A stretch of DNA of 64,000 bases from an uncultured Dysgonomonas sp. (GCA_945273835.1 CALYPL010000004.1:57433-121432), one strand, 5' to 3'; shown: positions 10,058-18,940, counted from the stretch's first letter. The notes: generated by a model from the sequence alone, not told the origin. Numbers and translations are program-made.

Positions 10058-10555
10058 TTAACTTTTGAACCAAATATACAGACCTCTTACACCGTAGATA
10101 ATTATAATAACGCCAAGTATTATAAATAGTGACGTACTCATAAAATCGGGAAATAAGAAAATCAGAATTCCTATAAGAATCAGGATTACGGATAAGACAT
10201 ACGTCCAAACCGATATTTTCCGCTCTTTATCCAGCATACCGTTGATCATTTGATACAAAGCTCCGATAATGAGGATAACTGCAATGATATAGAATATTAC
10301 ATTGCTCAATGTTGCAGGTATAACTAAAAAGAGAACACCTAATCCAAGGCTTATAATTCCGGATACAATGTTAAATATCTCGCCTCCTTTACGTTTTTTT
10401 ATTGCATTGGCAATCAAGAACAATCCAAATGTTATTAGCAGAGCTCCCACTATTATAATTAGTGTGTTTAACGAAGAGTCGGGCCATAATAAGAGAATGA
10501 TTCCTACCGCAATAGCCATCAAACTTTTAATCATCGAAGTCCTTAATTGTTCCAT
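10058..10555 (-). CDS. HdeD/DUF308-like membrane protein
   Basis: 165 residues from the ATG at 10555. The frame extends to an ATG at 10621, but those extra 22 residues are not family-like and contain a terminator-like hairpin. Six predicted membrane helices come as repeated pairs ending in WPDSSLN, IPATLSN and FPDFMST. Repeated helix-turn units ending in a proline motif are typical of the HdeD/DUF308 family. HdeD is associated with acid resistance in enterobacteria; the role here is unknown. It is flanked by LEA-like proteins on the same strand and spaced 27 bases from the next, supporting cotranscription and a stress role. Confidence 0.85.
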   Translation of the reverse strand: MEQLRTSMIKSLMAIAVGIILLLWPDSSLNTLIIIVGALLITFGLFLIANAIKKRKGGEIFNIVSGIISLGLGVLFLVIPATLSNVIFYIIAVILIIGALYQMINGMLDKERKISVWTYVLSVILILIGILIFLFPDFMSTSLFIILGVIIIIYGVRGLYIWFKS

Positions 10556-10580
10556 ATCTTTTAATTTGTTTTGTAAAACA

Positions 10581-10618
10581 TCATCGGGATATACCGAAAG
10601 GTTCATTAATCCCGATGA
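10581..10618 (-). terminator. Perfect 10-bp inverted repeat between the lipoprotein and HdeD-like genes
   Basis: TCATCGGGAT (10581-10590) and ATCCCGATGA (10609-10618) pair perfectly around an 18-base loop that itself holds ACC/GGT. On the minus strand the stem is followed by TGTTTTAC. It may terminate the upstream lipoprotein transcript or act as an operator. Confidence 0.45.
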
Positions 10619-10642
10619 CATTATGAGGTAAAAATTAGAACA

Positions 10643-10927
10643 TTATTTGCTTTTGTTCTTCAAATCATCTGCTGTTTTCTGAGCTTTGTCTTTAACATTA
10701 TCGAGTGTATTGTTAGCTTTATCTTTAAGATCTTTAGCTTCGTCGTTAATGTTTTCTTTAGCATCGTTAAATGCGTCACCTGCTTTATCTACAGCTTTAT
10801 TTACTGAATCCTTGGCTTGTTCATATTTATCTGAAGCCTTCTGTTTATCTGTTTTTTTACAAGCCGGCAACGATAACAAAGTTCCTGATATCAGTAAAAG
10901 ACCGATTACTTTAAATGTTCTTTTCAT
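10643..10927 (-). CDS. LEA-like lipoprotein
   Basis: 94 residues. A lipoprotein signal peptide ends in the lipobox SLPAC (C23). The mature part is a Lys/Asp/Ala/Asn-rich amphipathic helix with repeats such as NDAKENINDEAKDLKDKANN. It should be anchored to the inner or outer membrane by a lipid and face the periplasm or surface. It is the first gene of the minus-strand stress group and resembles the cytosolic LEA-like protein two genes on. Family names such as YtxH-like or apolipoprotein-like are loose; no enzymatic motif is present. Confidence 0.75.
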   Translation of the reverse strand: MKRTFKVIGLLLISGTLLSLPACKKTDKQKASDKYEQAKDSVNKAVDKAGDAFNDAKENINDEAKDLKDKANNTLDNVKDKAQKTADDLKNKSK

Positions 10928-11556
10928 GACTAAAATATTTAATTGTTAAAAAAGATGTTACTATATTATTTCACTCTTGTGCCTATGTTCTTATCCTATA
11001 TATCATATCTGTTGTTTCAGATATAGCTTTTTTACAATGCTAAATTCTGATTTACAAATAAGTTGATAGTTATTGATATCTATTATCTAATATATCTATC
11101 ATGGAAAAGAATTACGCACACATGTGCGGAATGTCGATAATTAAAAAAAGAAGTTCGTGTTTTTTGATTGTATGAGTAGAAGAGTTTTCAATAAAACATT
11201 ATCCGAGTAACCGAATTTAAATGTATTAAGTGTTTATTTGAGACCTATCCACTATCAGAATTAATATCTGGCGAAAAGATCAGATCACCATTCAAGATGT
11301 ATAATTGTTAATTTCAGATTTATATTTTCTGAAATTTAATTTATTTTAAAGTTGAATATGACACGAGGTTTCCAGTCAGCAATAATTCTGCAAGCTACTT
11401 AGTAAAGTCAATCTTTTGAATTCTTATTCTCTTTATCCATAAGCTAATCTAATGCTCCGGTAAACAGTTTAATTTTCAAATGAACAGGTAATAAATCACA
11501 TTTAATATGCAAATTCCTGCGAATAACGATTGAACGAAAACCATTTTATCAAATAT
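10928..11556. other. Long AT-rich intergenic region
   Basis: I see no convincing gene on either strand. An AT-rich perfect inverted repeat, ATATCTG/CAGATAT with loop TTGTTT (11005-11024), is followed by AGCTTTTTT. It could be a weak terminator or an operator upstream of the stress group. A possible 62-codon plus-strand frame from 11530 runs into the ompA end and looks spurious. Confidence 0.6.
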
Positions 11557-11645
11557 TATATCCGGTCCGGCATTTCATTAGACCCTCTCCTATATGAAAT
11601 AAGTAAAGAACACTTTCTTCTTATTTTTACCGGACACGGATATAA
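11557..11645 (-). other. Structured inverted-repeat element in the ompA 3' region
   Basis: Nearly complementary outer arms ATATCCGGTCCGG (11558-11570) and CCGGACACGGATAT (11630-11643) bracket about 60 bases. Read on the minus strand, the inside holds one hairpin with AAATAAG/CTTATTT plus AAAG/CTTT, and a second with ATTTCAT/ATGAAAT. The two share four bases and so are partly exclusive. It begins about 10 bases after the ompA stop codon. It has no tRNA features and no T-run. It may be a stable 3' UTR, a small RNA or a mobile repeat. Confidence 0.5.
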
Positions 11646-11654
11646 ATATCTTAT

Positions 11655-12830
11655 TTATTTTTCTTCAAGGTACATTATAACGGCACGGTTCCATTCAACA
11701 ACTCCAAATGGAGGTTGAGTTTGACCTTTCCAGTCAACAATCACGCGGTCGCTTTCAATACCATATTTACTAACCATCAATGCTTCAACATTTTGAGCTC
11801 TCTGACGAGATAGTTTTTCGTTTATAGCAGCTGTACCTGTAGCCATATCGGTGTAACCGACAATACGTACTTTCATATCTTTATTTTCTTTCAGATATTG
11901 AGCTACGTTATAAACGTTTACTTCTTGCATCGGATCGATCTTAGTTTGATTTATGCGAAACAGAACTACGTTATTTACAGGTTCATTACCTTTGTTAACA
12001 ACTTCTTTTTTCACAACTTCTTTTACAACTACCTGAGGTTCAGGGATAGGTTGATTTGCTAATCTATCTATTTCAGCTCTTTGTGTATTTATTTTTGTGT
12101 TAAGTGCATCTATTTCTGATTGATCACGTAATACGGCTTGTGAAAACTTCGGTTTACCACCAAGGTCGAATACAAGACCTGCTGAAGCACTGGCAAGCAT
12201 ATCGTAACCACGTTTACCACCTCTTCGTTGATCAAACTCATCTCTAAGTACTTTTGCGGCAAATTCTACGTTCAAAGACAATCTGTCAGAGAAACGAAAT
12301 CTGTTGATAATACCTGCATCAAGAGTGGCACTGTTAGAGTGATTACTTGGTTCTATATTGCTTGGGAAATTTTTATAATCCCAACCGTATGCCCAACCAA
12401 ATCCTACATAAGGTATAAATGAATATACACGGTCAGCGTTGTAGTTTAGCAAGTAATCAGACATATTCCACATGAAGTTGGCTTCTACTGTAATATGTTT
12501 ATTTCTTGACATATATGACGCATCATTATTGAAGGTATGTATGTTCGTGATACCAGAAGATTTGATACGTAGTCCTGAGTAGGGGCTGAACCATTTACCG
12601 AACTGGAAATTAGGAGCTACAGTTATACGACTCCAGAAATCTGCATTTGCGTCTTTATCGCCCAAATACATATTTCCTTGAGCACCTGCACCTATAAACC
12701 AGTTATCCCAAAAACCATTTTTTATAAATGTTGTCTTGCGTCCGGGTTCTGTACTGAATCCTTCTTTTTCTTGAGCTGTCATAAATGCAGCTAAAGATGC
12801 TAATACAACAATCAATGCAATTTTTTTCAT
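11655..12830 (-). CDS. OmpA family outer-membrane protein
   Basis: 391 residues. A signal peptide ends near AAFMTAQ (about residue 20). An eight-strand-type beta-barrel with many aromatic strands covers about 30-225. A linker with proline and valine/lysine repeats (about 245-285) leads to a C-terminal OmpA domain (about 285-391). That domain has the peptidoglycan-contact elements GYTDMATG and LSRQRAQNV. It therefore links the outer membrane to the wall. It is preceded on the same strand by a small barrel protein 10 bases upstream, so the two are probably cotranscribed. The domain's end WNRAVIMYLEE is intact. Confidence 0.92.
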   Translation of the reverse strand: MKKIALIVVLASLAAFMTAQEKEGFSTEPGRKTTFIKNGFWDNWFIGAGAQGNMYLGDKDANADFWSRITVAPNFQFGKWFSPYSGLRIKSSGITNIHTFNNDASYMSRNKHITVEANFMWNMSDYLLNYNADRVYSFIPYVGFGWAYGWDYKNFPSNIEPSNHSNSATLDAGIINRFRFSDRLSLNVEFAAKVLRDEFDQRRGGKRGYDMLASASAGLVFDLGGKPKFSQAVLRDQSEIDALNTKINTQRAEIDRLANQPIPEPQVVVKEVVKKEVVNKGNEPVNNVVLFRINQTKIDPMQEVNVYNVAQYLKENKDMKVRIVGYTDMATGTAAINEKLSRQRAQNVEALMVSKYGIESDRVIVDWKGQTQPPFGVVEWNRAVIMYLEEK

Positions 12831-12840
12831 AACTTAATTA

Positions 12841-13347
12841 TTAAAATTTATATCCGTAGCCTAATAAAAATACGGCACAATCATCTTTTCCAAACATGAA
12901 TTTTCCTTCAACATTCAAAAAGCTCTTAGCGTCAAGATCGTAAGTTAAGCCAGCTCCAAGGTTGAATGCAAAGTTAGTATCGCTATGTGAATCTGTTTTT
13001 AATACTTGATTATTGACAATTACGTCTTGTTTGCCATAGTGATTGTTTTGCATGCCTAATCCTGCTAATGGATAAAATGAGAATCTGTCTTCTTTAAGAT
13101 TAATGACATAATGTACATTCAAATTAACATCTAATCCTGTAACTTTATCTTTTGGAAAGAAGAATGTTACATCGGGTGCTACACGAATATTGTCGATCAA
13201 GTTGTAACGCCCTTGTACTCCAAGTGCAAATCTTTTAAAATCTGATTGATACCCAAGGTGACCTAAAGCGGAGATTTCTCCTTTTTTCTGTGCATATGCC
13301 CCCCATGCTATGGCTATCGTAGCCATAAGTAAGATAAATTTTTTCAT
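12841..13347 (-). CDS. Small outer-membrane beta-barrel protein
   Basis: 168 residues. A signal peptide ends at AYAQ (about residue 19). The rest alternates polar and hydrophobic residues in beta strands and ends in FLLGYGYKF, an aromatic C-terminus typical of outer-membrane barrels recognised by BamA. Length fits an eight-strand barrel of the OmpX/porin-family type. It lies immediately upstream of the OmpA gene (10-base gap) and probably shares its promoter. No substrate or partner can be named. Confidence 0.85.
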   Translation of the reverse strand: MKKFILLMATIAIAWGAYAQKKGEISALGHLGYQSDFKRFALGVQGRYNLIDNIRVAPDVTFFFPKDKVTGLDVNLNVHYVINLKEDRFSFYPLAGLGMQNNHYGKQDVIVNNQVLKTDSHSDTNFAFNLGAGLTYDLDAKSFLNVEGKFMFGKDDCAVFLLGYGYKF

Positions 13348-13760
13348 CGTTGACTATTTGTTTTAATTAATAAATTGGTTTTTTCCTAATTGGTTTTTAT
13401 ATATAGAATTTATATAAATAGTTTTATATTTATATAAACTGTACCATGTAGATTAAGCGAATAATTTAAACTTACACCACAATAGTTTAGGTATCAATAA
13501 AATAGTAAATAATAGGAGATATGTCGATCTTAATGTTAAGATCACTTCTTTGGGGTCTGCATATTAAACGGTTACATTATATTTTTTGTTCATTATTTAT
13601 AAAAATAAAAACAATAAATCTTAACCCAATAGCATAAAATACTAATATTCAGATAATTAACTCAACAAAGCAAAAGTGTTAAATTTTAAATTTCACAAAA
13701 CATTCTCGGGGAGTCAACAGGTAATTAGATAGTTAGATAGCCATAAGTTAGTGTTTCATT
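13348..13760. other. Intergenic region upstream of the barrel/OmpA operon
   Basis: No gene is visible. It must contain the minus-strand promoter of the barrel gene, but I find no perfect -7 element. A direct repeat AATTGGTTTTT occurs at 13373-13383 and 13388-13398, and a palindrome at 13526-13543. Confidence 0.5.
13526..13543. promoter_or_regulatory. Palindrome GATCTTAA-TG-TTAAGATC
   Basis: Two 8-base arms pair perfectly across two bases. This symmetry is typical of a dimeric repressor or activator site. It lies about 180 bases upstream of the outer-membrane barrel gene. No regulator is assigned. Confidence 0.3.
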
Positions 13761-13803
13761 AAAATAAAAAAAGACTGAAGTCATTTATAACTTCAGCCTT
13801 TGA
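13761..13803 (-). terminator. Rho-independent terminator of glmM
   Basis: On the minus strand AAAGGCTGAAGT and ACTTCAGTCTTT pair around TATAAATG and run into a T-rich tail (complement of 13761-13773). It lies 53 bases after the glmM stop. Confidence 0.85.
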
Positions 13804-13855
13804 ATACTTTAAAATTAATACCACAGTAGTAATCATGGTATATGTATATCAATCG

Positions 13856-15244
13856 TTATTTGGCAAGATTAAGAATAACAGCCATCACCTGATTACCGAT
13901 ATCTTCAGCCTCTTTCAAGCTATGAGCTTCTGAATATACTCGGATAATAGGTTCTGTATTGGATTTACGTAAATGTACCCATTTATCAGGAAAATCAATT
14001 TTTACTCCATCTATATCTGTTATTTCAAATTCAGCATATTTGGTTTTAACTGCTTCTAATATGGCATCAACATCAATACCCGGAGTGAGCTCAACTTTTT
14101 GTTTAGCCATATAATATTGTGGATATGTAGCTCGCAACTCACTAACAGTCTTTTTTTCTTTAGCCAAATGGGTTAGAAACAAAGCGATTCCGACAAGTGA
14201 GTCTCGTCCATAATGGCATTCGGGGTAAATAACTCCTCCATTGCCTTCTCCTCCTATAACGGCATCAACTTCTTTCATTTTAGTAGTCACATTTACTTCG
14301 CCAACTGCTGAAGCAAAATATTTCTGACCGTATTTTTTTTCGGTTATATCACGCAGGGCTCGGCTTGAACTTAAATTTGAAACTGTATTGCCCGGTGTAT
14401 GTTTCAATATATAATCGGCTACAGCTACAAGGGTATATTCTTCTCCGAACATTTCTCCATCTTCACACATAATAGCTAAGCGATCGACATCTGGATCAAC
14501 AACAAATCCCACTTGGGCCGACGATTTTTTCATTAGAGCGGAAATATCGCCCAAATGTTCTTTTAATGGTTCGGGGTTATGTGGAAAATGCCCATCGGGA
14601 GTACAATATAATTCGTTTATTTTGTTTACGCCCAAAGCTTTCAATAGGCGAGGTATGGCAATTCCTCCGACAGAATTTACACAATCAATCGCTACTTCGA
14701 AATTGGCCGCTTTTATCGCATCTTTATCAACCAGCTTCAAAGCAAGTACTGCATCAATATGTTTTTCGGTGTAATCTGCTTCTGTAACTTTGCCAAGTTC
14801 GTCTATATCTGCATATATAAAATCTTCTTTTTCTGCTATTTTGAGCACCTCATTTCCCTCTTCTGCATTCAGAAACTCACCTTTTTCGTTCAGCAATTTC
14901 AATGCGTTCCATTGTTTTGGATTGTGGCTTGCGGTAAGGATTATTCCTCCACATGCTTTTTCCATAACCACAGCAAGCTCTGTTGTAGGGGTTGTGGCGA
15001 GGCCTATGTCTACTACATCAAATCCCATCCCCATGAGGGTACCTACTACCAGCTGCTCCATCATCTTGCCCGAAATACGTGCATCACGTCCTACAACAAT
15101 TTTATTTGTTTCTACTTTCGTGCTTTTACGAATGAAGGTAGCATAAGCCGAAACAAACTTTACCGTATCAAGCGGAGTCAAACCTTCACCCACCTTTCCG
15201 CCAATGGTGCCTCTGATACCAGAAATAGATTTAATTAGTGCCAT
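13856..15244 (-). CDS. glmM: Phosphoglucosamine mutase
   Basis: 462 residues. An alpha-D-phosphohexomutase that interconverts glucosamine-6-P and glucosamine-1-P for UDP-GlcNAc and peptidoglycan synthesis. The phosphoserine loop is TASHNPKQWN (S106), the metal loop is DPDVDR, the sugar loop is GEGNGGVIYP, and the phosphate-binding loop is RKSNTEPIIRVY. A phosphomannomutase activity cannot be excluded from motifs alone, but GlmM-like genes of this form are standard in Bacteroidota. The start overlaps the end of the upstream lipoprotein gene by 14 bases, indicating translational coupling. A strong terminator follows. Confidence 0.88.
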   Translation of the reverse strand: MALIKSISGIRGTIGGKVGEGLTPLDTVKFVSAYATFIRKSTKVETNKIVVGRDARISGKMMEQLVVGTLMGMGFDVVDIGLATTPTTELAVVMEKACGGIILTASHNPKQWNALKLLNEKGEFLNAEEGNEVLKIAEKEDFIYADIDELGKVTEADYTEKHIDAVLALKLVDKDAIKAANFEVAIDCVNSVGGIAIPRLLKALGVNKINELYCTPDGHFPHNPEPLKEHLGDISALMKKSSAQVGFVVDPDVDRLAIMCEDGEMFGEEYTLVAVADYILKHTPGNTVSNLSSSRALRDITEKKYGQKYFASAVGEVNVTTKMKEVDAVIGGEGNGGVIYPECHYGRDSLVGIALFLTHLAKEKKTVSELRATYPQYYMAKQKVELTPGIDVDAILEAVKTKYAEFEITDIDGVKIDFPDKWVHLRKSNTEPIIRVYSEAHSLKEAEDIGNQVMAVILNLAK

Positions 15245-15848
15245 ATAGTATGTCGTCTTTTATGATATTATACCTCAATCGTTTAAAGTACAATGGTTTA
15301 TAATTTGTTTGTTGCGCTTTTGAACCGACCTCGAAAGGAACAATCAGGCTAACTTCTCCCTGATCTCCTACATATTCAAGTGGTAAAGTACAAGCTGTTG
15401 ACATAAGTTCGTATTTATAGCGCCCTCTCCCGTATGAAGCATCATTAACCGAACCTTGATAAGTTGAACTGTTTCCGTACTTAAATTCAATCCAATTCTG
15501 GTCGTTAGATTGTCCCATATTCGTAATAGGAATAGTATCGCCTAAATAATTAGCGTAAGCTCTAAGTGTAACATCAGTATTTGGTACTTGAGTTGCTTTT
15601 TTATTTTTATTTCCGTAGCTCGTCACATGTATATATGTACCCGAAGGGTGTAAATAATAATCATTTGGACCAAAAATGCTATCGCTTGGGAAATCATGAA
15701 GAACACGAATATCGTTTTTATTCAAAAAATGTTTTATATCTTTTTTTTGCTTATCCAATTTATCCGCATAGGTTTCACTGTCGTTACATGAAAAAAGTAC
15801 AAAGGTTAATGAAAAGATAGTCAAGTAAAAGTAAACAGATTTTCTCAT
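15231..15848 (-). CDS. DUF4827-type lipoprotein
   Basis: 205 residues from the ATG at 15848; an in-frame TTG at 15866 is less likely. A lipoprotein signal ends in LFSC (C21). The mature region begins NDSETYADKLDKQKKDI, the start recognised from the DUF4827 family of Bacteroidales lipoproteins. The later part is beta-rich, with motifs such as PLEYVGDQGEVSLIVPFEVGS; some members resemble FKBP-like folds, which is inference. Function is unknown. The gene overlaps glmM by 14 bases, a pairing typical of this order, and follows the DHH phosphoesterase gene by 27 bases, so the three may be one operon. Confidence 0.85.
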   Translation of the reverse strand: MRKSVYFYLTIFSLTFVLFSCNDSETYADKLDKQKKDIKHFLNKNDIRVLHDFPSDSIFGPNDYYLHPSGTYIHVTSYGNKNKKATQVPNTDVTLRAYANYLGDTIPITNMGQSNDQNWIEFKYGNSSTYQGSVNDASYGRGRYKYELMSTACTLPLEYVGDQGEVSLIVPFEVGSKAQQTNYKPLYFKRLRYNIIKDDILYGTN

Positions 15849-15875
15849 AAGTATAATATCAATCAAAATGTATTT

Positions 15876-16910
15876 TTAATTATTCAGCCCTAAAAGGCTT
15901 TTATATTCCGGTAATTTTTTTTCAAATATTTCGACAGCTTCATTCAGTGATCCATAAAATTCACCACCTGCTGCATTCAAGTGACCGCCTCCATTGAAAC
16001 ATTCGGCAGAGAACTTATTGGCTGGAAATGTGCCTTGCGAACGCAAAGATATTTTAATCATATTACCATCTTCACGCAGAAAAACTGAGAAAATAATATC
16101 CTTAATGTTTAATGGCAGATTGGCAAAACCCTCTGTATCGCCTTTTTTAGCATTATAGCGTTGTTGTTCTTCATTGGTCAAAGTAATCAAAGCAGTTTTA
16201 AATTCAGGATAAACTTTCATTTTTTCGCTCAACACATATCCCAACATGCGATATCGGTCAATTGAGTAGCTATGGTAAACATTTGAATATATCCGGTCTT
16301 TATCTATACCTTTCTTTAATAGCTCACCAATTATATAGTATATCTGAGCACTGTTTGAGTTATAAGTGAATGCTCCCGTATCAGTCATCATTCCTGTGTA
16401 AATAGCCTCTGCTGAATCTTTACTCATCAATTCAAAATCTCCCAGCCTACAAATCAAATTGAAAATTAATTCACTTGTTGACGATATTTCGGGATGAGAT
16501 ATAACAACGTCACAAAAATCAGTTGGATAAGGGTGATGATCTATCAAGATTTTCTTAGCATCAGATGCCTCCACAAATGAAGCCATAGCACCGATACGTT
16601 TAGGAATATTGAAATCAAGACAGAAAATAAGCTCTGCCTCGTCAATGAGACGTTGTGCAAAATCCGGATATTTTTCAAAAATAAGAATATCTTTGGCTCC
16701 ATTGAGCCAAGATAAAAAATCGGGAAAGGAATTTGGAACTATGACTGTAACATCGTTACCCGAATCGATAAGATAATGATACAATGCCAATGATGATCCT
16801 ATGGCATCGCCATCGGGCGAAACATGTGTAACAATGACTATTTTTTCATATTGATTGAGCAACTCCTGAACTTCAGATATTCGAGCTGCTGAAATTAATT
16901 TCGAAATCAT
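15876..16910 (-). CDS. DHH-DHHA1 phosphoesterase (NrnA-like oligoribonuclease / pAp phosphatase)
   Basis: 344 residues. Motifs in order are THVSPDGDAIGSS (DGD at 33-35), LDFN (99-101), DHH at 124-126 in ILIDHHPYPTDF, MMTDTGAF (near 174-181), and the DHHA1 substrate loop FNGGGHLNAAGGEF (GGGH at 307-310). These are the metal and nucleotide sites of NrnA, which degrades nano-RNA and dephosphorylates 3'-phosphoadenosine 5'-phosphate. It is cytoplasmic, at full family length. Located between comEC and the DUF4827-glmM pair on the same strand. Confidence 0.9.
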   Translation of the reverse strand: MISKLISAARISEVQELLNQYEKIVIVTHVSPDGDAIGSSLALYHYLIDSGNDVTVIVPNSFPDFLSWLNGAKDILIFEKYPDFAQRLIDEAELIFCLDFNIPKRIGAMASFVEASDAKKILIDHHPYPTDFCDVVISHPEISSTSELIFNLICRLGDFELMSKDSAEAIYTGMMTDTGAFTYNSNSAQIYYIIGELLKKGIDKDRIYSNVYHSYSIDRYRMLGYVLSEKMKVYPEFKTALITLTNEEQQRYNAKKGDTEGFANLPLNIKDIIFSVFLREDGNMIKISLRSQGTFPANKFSAECFNGGGHLNAAGGEFYGSLNEAVEIFEKKLPEYKSLLGLNN

Positions 16911-16950
16911 CTAATTATTTAAATCTTGGTTTGGGATTATTGCAAATATA

Positions 16951-18921
16951 CTATAAATTTAAAGTAAACGCTCCTTTTTCGCCAACATCGTAACATCTAA
17001 TTTTCAGTTTTTGAGATTCATTAACCAGCCGTTTCCTTAACCAATGCGGCATCGAACCATCTAAAATAATTTGTTTCGGTGAAAATAAATTATTTAATTT
17101 ATCTAATGATCGGACATTTTTTGTTCTCAATAATAAAATATCCACATCAAAAGATTGATCTGAAAATTGTTTTTCAGTAATATCTTCGCCCAATATAAGC
17201 ATTTTAGTATCGCCTATTTTATAAACACCATCTGGAGGCAATCCATCACATTTTCTTAGCTCATAACGTCTACCTTCTATTTCCCATCTTATTTCAGTCG
17301 CGTCATACCGGTTATAAATCACCAATTTATCCGGCAGATCCGAAATATTATTGCCCAAACGTATAACCAATATGACTAAAAACAGAAATACTGCGGTGAT
17401 TAAGAAAACAGTTTTTCTTTTCTGAAAAGCGACAATCAAACACAGTATTATTGCAATTAAAATTAAGAGGTTTAATCCGGATATACGCATATCACTAATA
17501 AGCGCAAACGGAAGATTCTCAAAGAAATGAATCATTTCCGTCAAAACATCCACCAACAATTGCATTATCTTTATCGGTAGGTATAACAAATAGGTTGTTG
17601 CATCCGGCAATAAATAAGACACCCCCTTAGCCACTACGATACTAAAAGTTGAATATGTGATACATGTTACTAAGGGAACAATTAACATATTCGACACAAA
17701 GAAATAGGTGGGGAATGTTCCAAAATAATATAGACAAAGCGGAGACGTACCCAATTGAGCGACAACAGACAGGGCGAATGTCTGCCAAATATTACGCAAA
17801 TATCTATTTTCAAAATTATATAAATTAACAACCTTGGGTAATAAATACAGAATAGCCAGCATGGAAATAAAGCTCAGCTGAAAACTGACATCAAATAGCC
17901 AAAGTGGGCATACTAAGAGCATAAAAAAAGCAGAAATATATAAACCGTTCAAAGAAAATCCTTTGCGTCCGAATAGTTCTGCAAGACAAAAAACGGTCAA
18001 CATCAAACTGGCTCTGATTACCGAAGGCGGTAATCCGGTAATAAAAGCATAGCACCATAAAACAATAATAATTACAACCGGTTTTATCCGATATAAATGC
18101 GATGTTTTACGTATAAACCCCATTAAAAAACTTATAAGGGCATAAATAATTCCGACATGCAAACCGCTTACTGAAAGCACATGAGCAGTTCCGGTAGCTC
18201 TGAAAGATTGTTTCAAATCGTCCGATAAAGCATCCTGATAGCCTAAAGTCAAAGCAGATAGTATTGTATATTGATTTTCGGTAAAGCCAAGAGATTTATA
18301 AAAATTAATTATTTTGAAACGAAACAGTTGAGCCTGAATTTCTAATGACGAAGAAACAGCGCCCGTCTTCATCAGCGCACCCTTTGAAATATAAGCCGTT
18401 CCGGCATATCCCTGATTATGCATATACTCAACATAATCGAACTCATTCGGGTTACCTTGATTCTTGAAAGGCACAATTACTGATTCAAATAAAAATTCAT
18501 CTCCGGGTTTTAAGATATTGTCTGCCGTATCGTTCTGTACATAACATACAATTTGTTTTTGATAATCAGGTAAACAAACTTTATAGGCAATTGAATGTGG
18601 TTTGGGTTGAGGTATATCAATGACAACACCTTTATATATATGAGGTTTATCTGCGAAAATAAATGAAAACTTATCTTCGCTTTTTTGGGTTGTAACTACA
18701 CCGACTGAAGCAAGCAGGAAAGATGCGGCAACTCCAAAAAGCCACCTAAATCTGAAACGATATTTATAGGGAATGTAATAAGATGCAATTATACCAATTA
18801 CACCTGTCGTAAAAAATATTAAACTAAGAAATGAGAGCTTTAAATAGTATTCTAATAAGATACCCGCAACCAAAGGCAACAACAAAAACAGGAAAGGAGT
18901 TTTCGCCAATGGGTTGTGCAT
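16951..18921 (-). CDS. ComEC/Rec2-family competence membrane protein lacking an intact metallo-beta-lactamase domain
   Basis: 656 residues. A short membrane segment (about 10-80) and an OB-like DUF4131 region (about 85-190) precede the Competence domain of about eight helices. The latter has the signature GTAHVLSVSGLHVGI and the TGLPPSVIRASLM motif. ComEC forms the inner-membrane channel for single-stranded DNA uptake. The C-terminal about 130 residues correspond in position to the usual metallo-beta-lactamase domain but show no HxHxDH metal motif; only fold remnants such as VDILLLR and LFSPKQIILDGS are seen. rpe lies 19 bases upstream. Confidence 0.88.
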   Translation of the reverse strand: MHNPLAKTPFLFLLLPLVAGILLEYYLKLSFLSLIFFTTGVIGIIASYYIPYKYRFRFRWLFGVAASFLLASVGVVTTQKSEDKFSFIFADKPHIYKGVVIDIPQPKPHSIAYKVCLPDYQKQIVCYVQNDTADNILKPGDEFLFESVIVPFKNQGNPNEFDYVEYMHNQGYAGTAYISKGALMKTGAVSSSLEIQAQLFRFKIINFYKSLGFTENQYTILSALTLGYQDALSDDLKQSFRATGTAHVLSVSGLHVGIIYALISFLMGFIRKTSHLYRIKPVVIIIVLWCYAFITGLPPSVIRASLMLTVFCLAELFGRKGFSLNGLYISAFFMLLVCPLWLFDVSFQLSFISMLAILYLLPKVVNLYNFENRYLRNIWQTFALSVVAQLGTSPLCLYYFGTFPTYFFVSNMLIVPLVTCITYSTFSIVVAKGVSYLLPDATTYLLYLPIKIMQLLVDVLTEMIHFFENLPFALISDMRISGLNLLILIAIILCLIVAFQKRKTVFLITAVFLFLVILVIRLGNNISDLPDKLVIYNRYDATEIRWEIEGRRYELRKCDGLPPDGVYKIGDTKMLILGEDITEKQFSDQSFDVDILLLRTKNVRSLDKLNNLFSPKQIILDGSMPHWLRKRLVNESQKLKIRCYDVGEKGAFTLNL

Positions 18922-18940
18922 TCGGGTTTTAAAACGATAG

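Noticed and set aside
11557..11645. tRNA or tmRNA-like gene
   Set aside because: No T-arm GTTCGAAT, no anticodon arm and no CCA-type acceptor; only inverted repeats are present.
11530..11718. Possible 62-codon gene on the plus strand before the ompA end
   Set aside because: It overlaps the ompA 3' end and the inverted-repeat element, and has no promoter or recognisable sequence.
14759..15238. 159-codon open frame on the plus strand across glmM
   Set aside because: Antisense to glmM, which has all catalytic motifs; the translation is cysteine- and phenylalanine-rich and not family-like.
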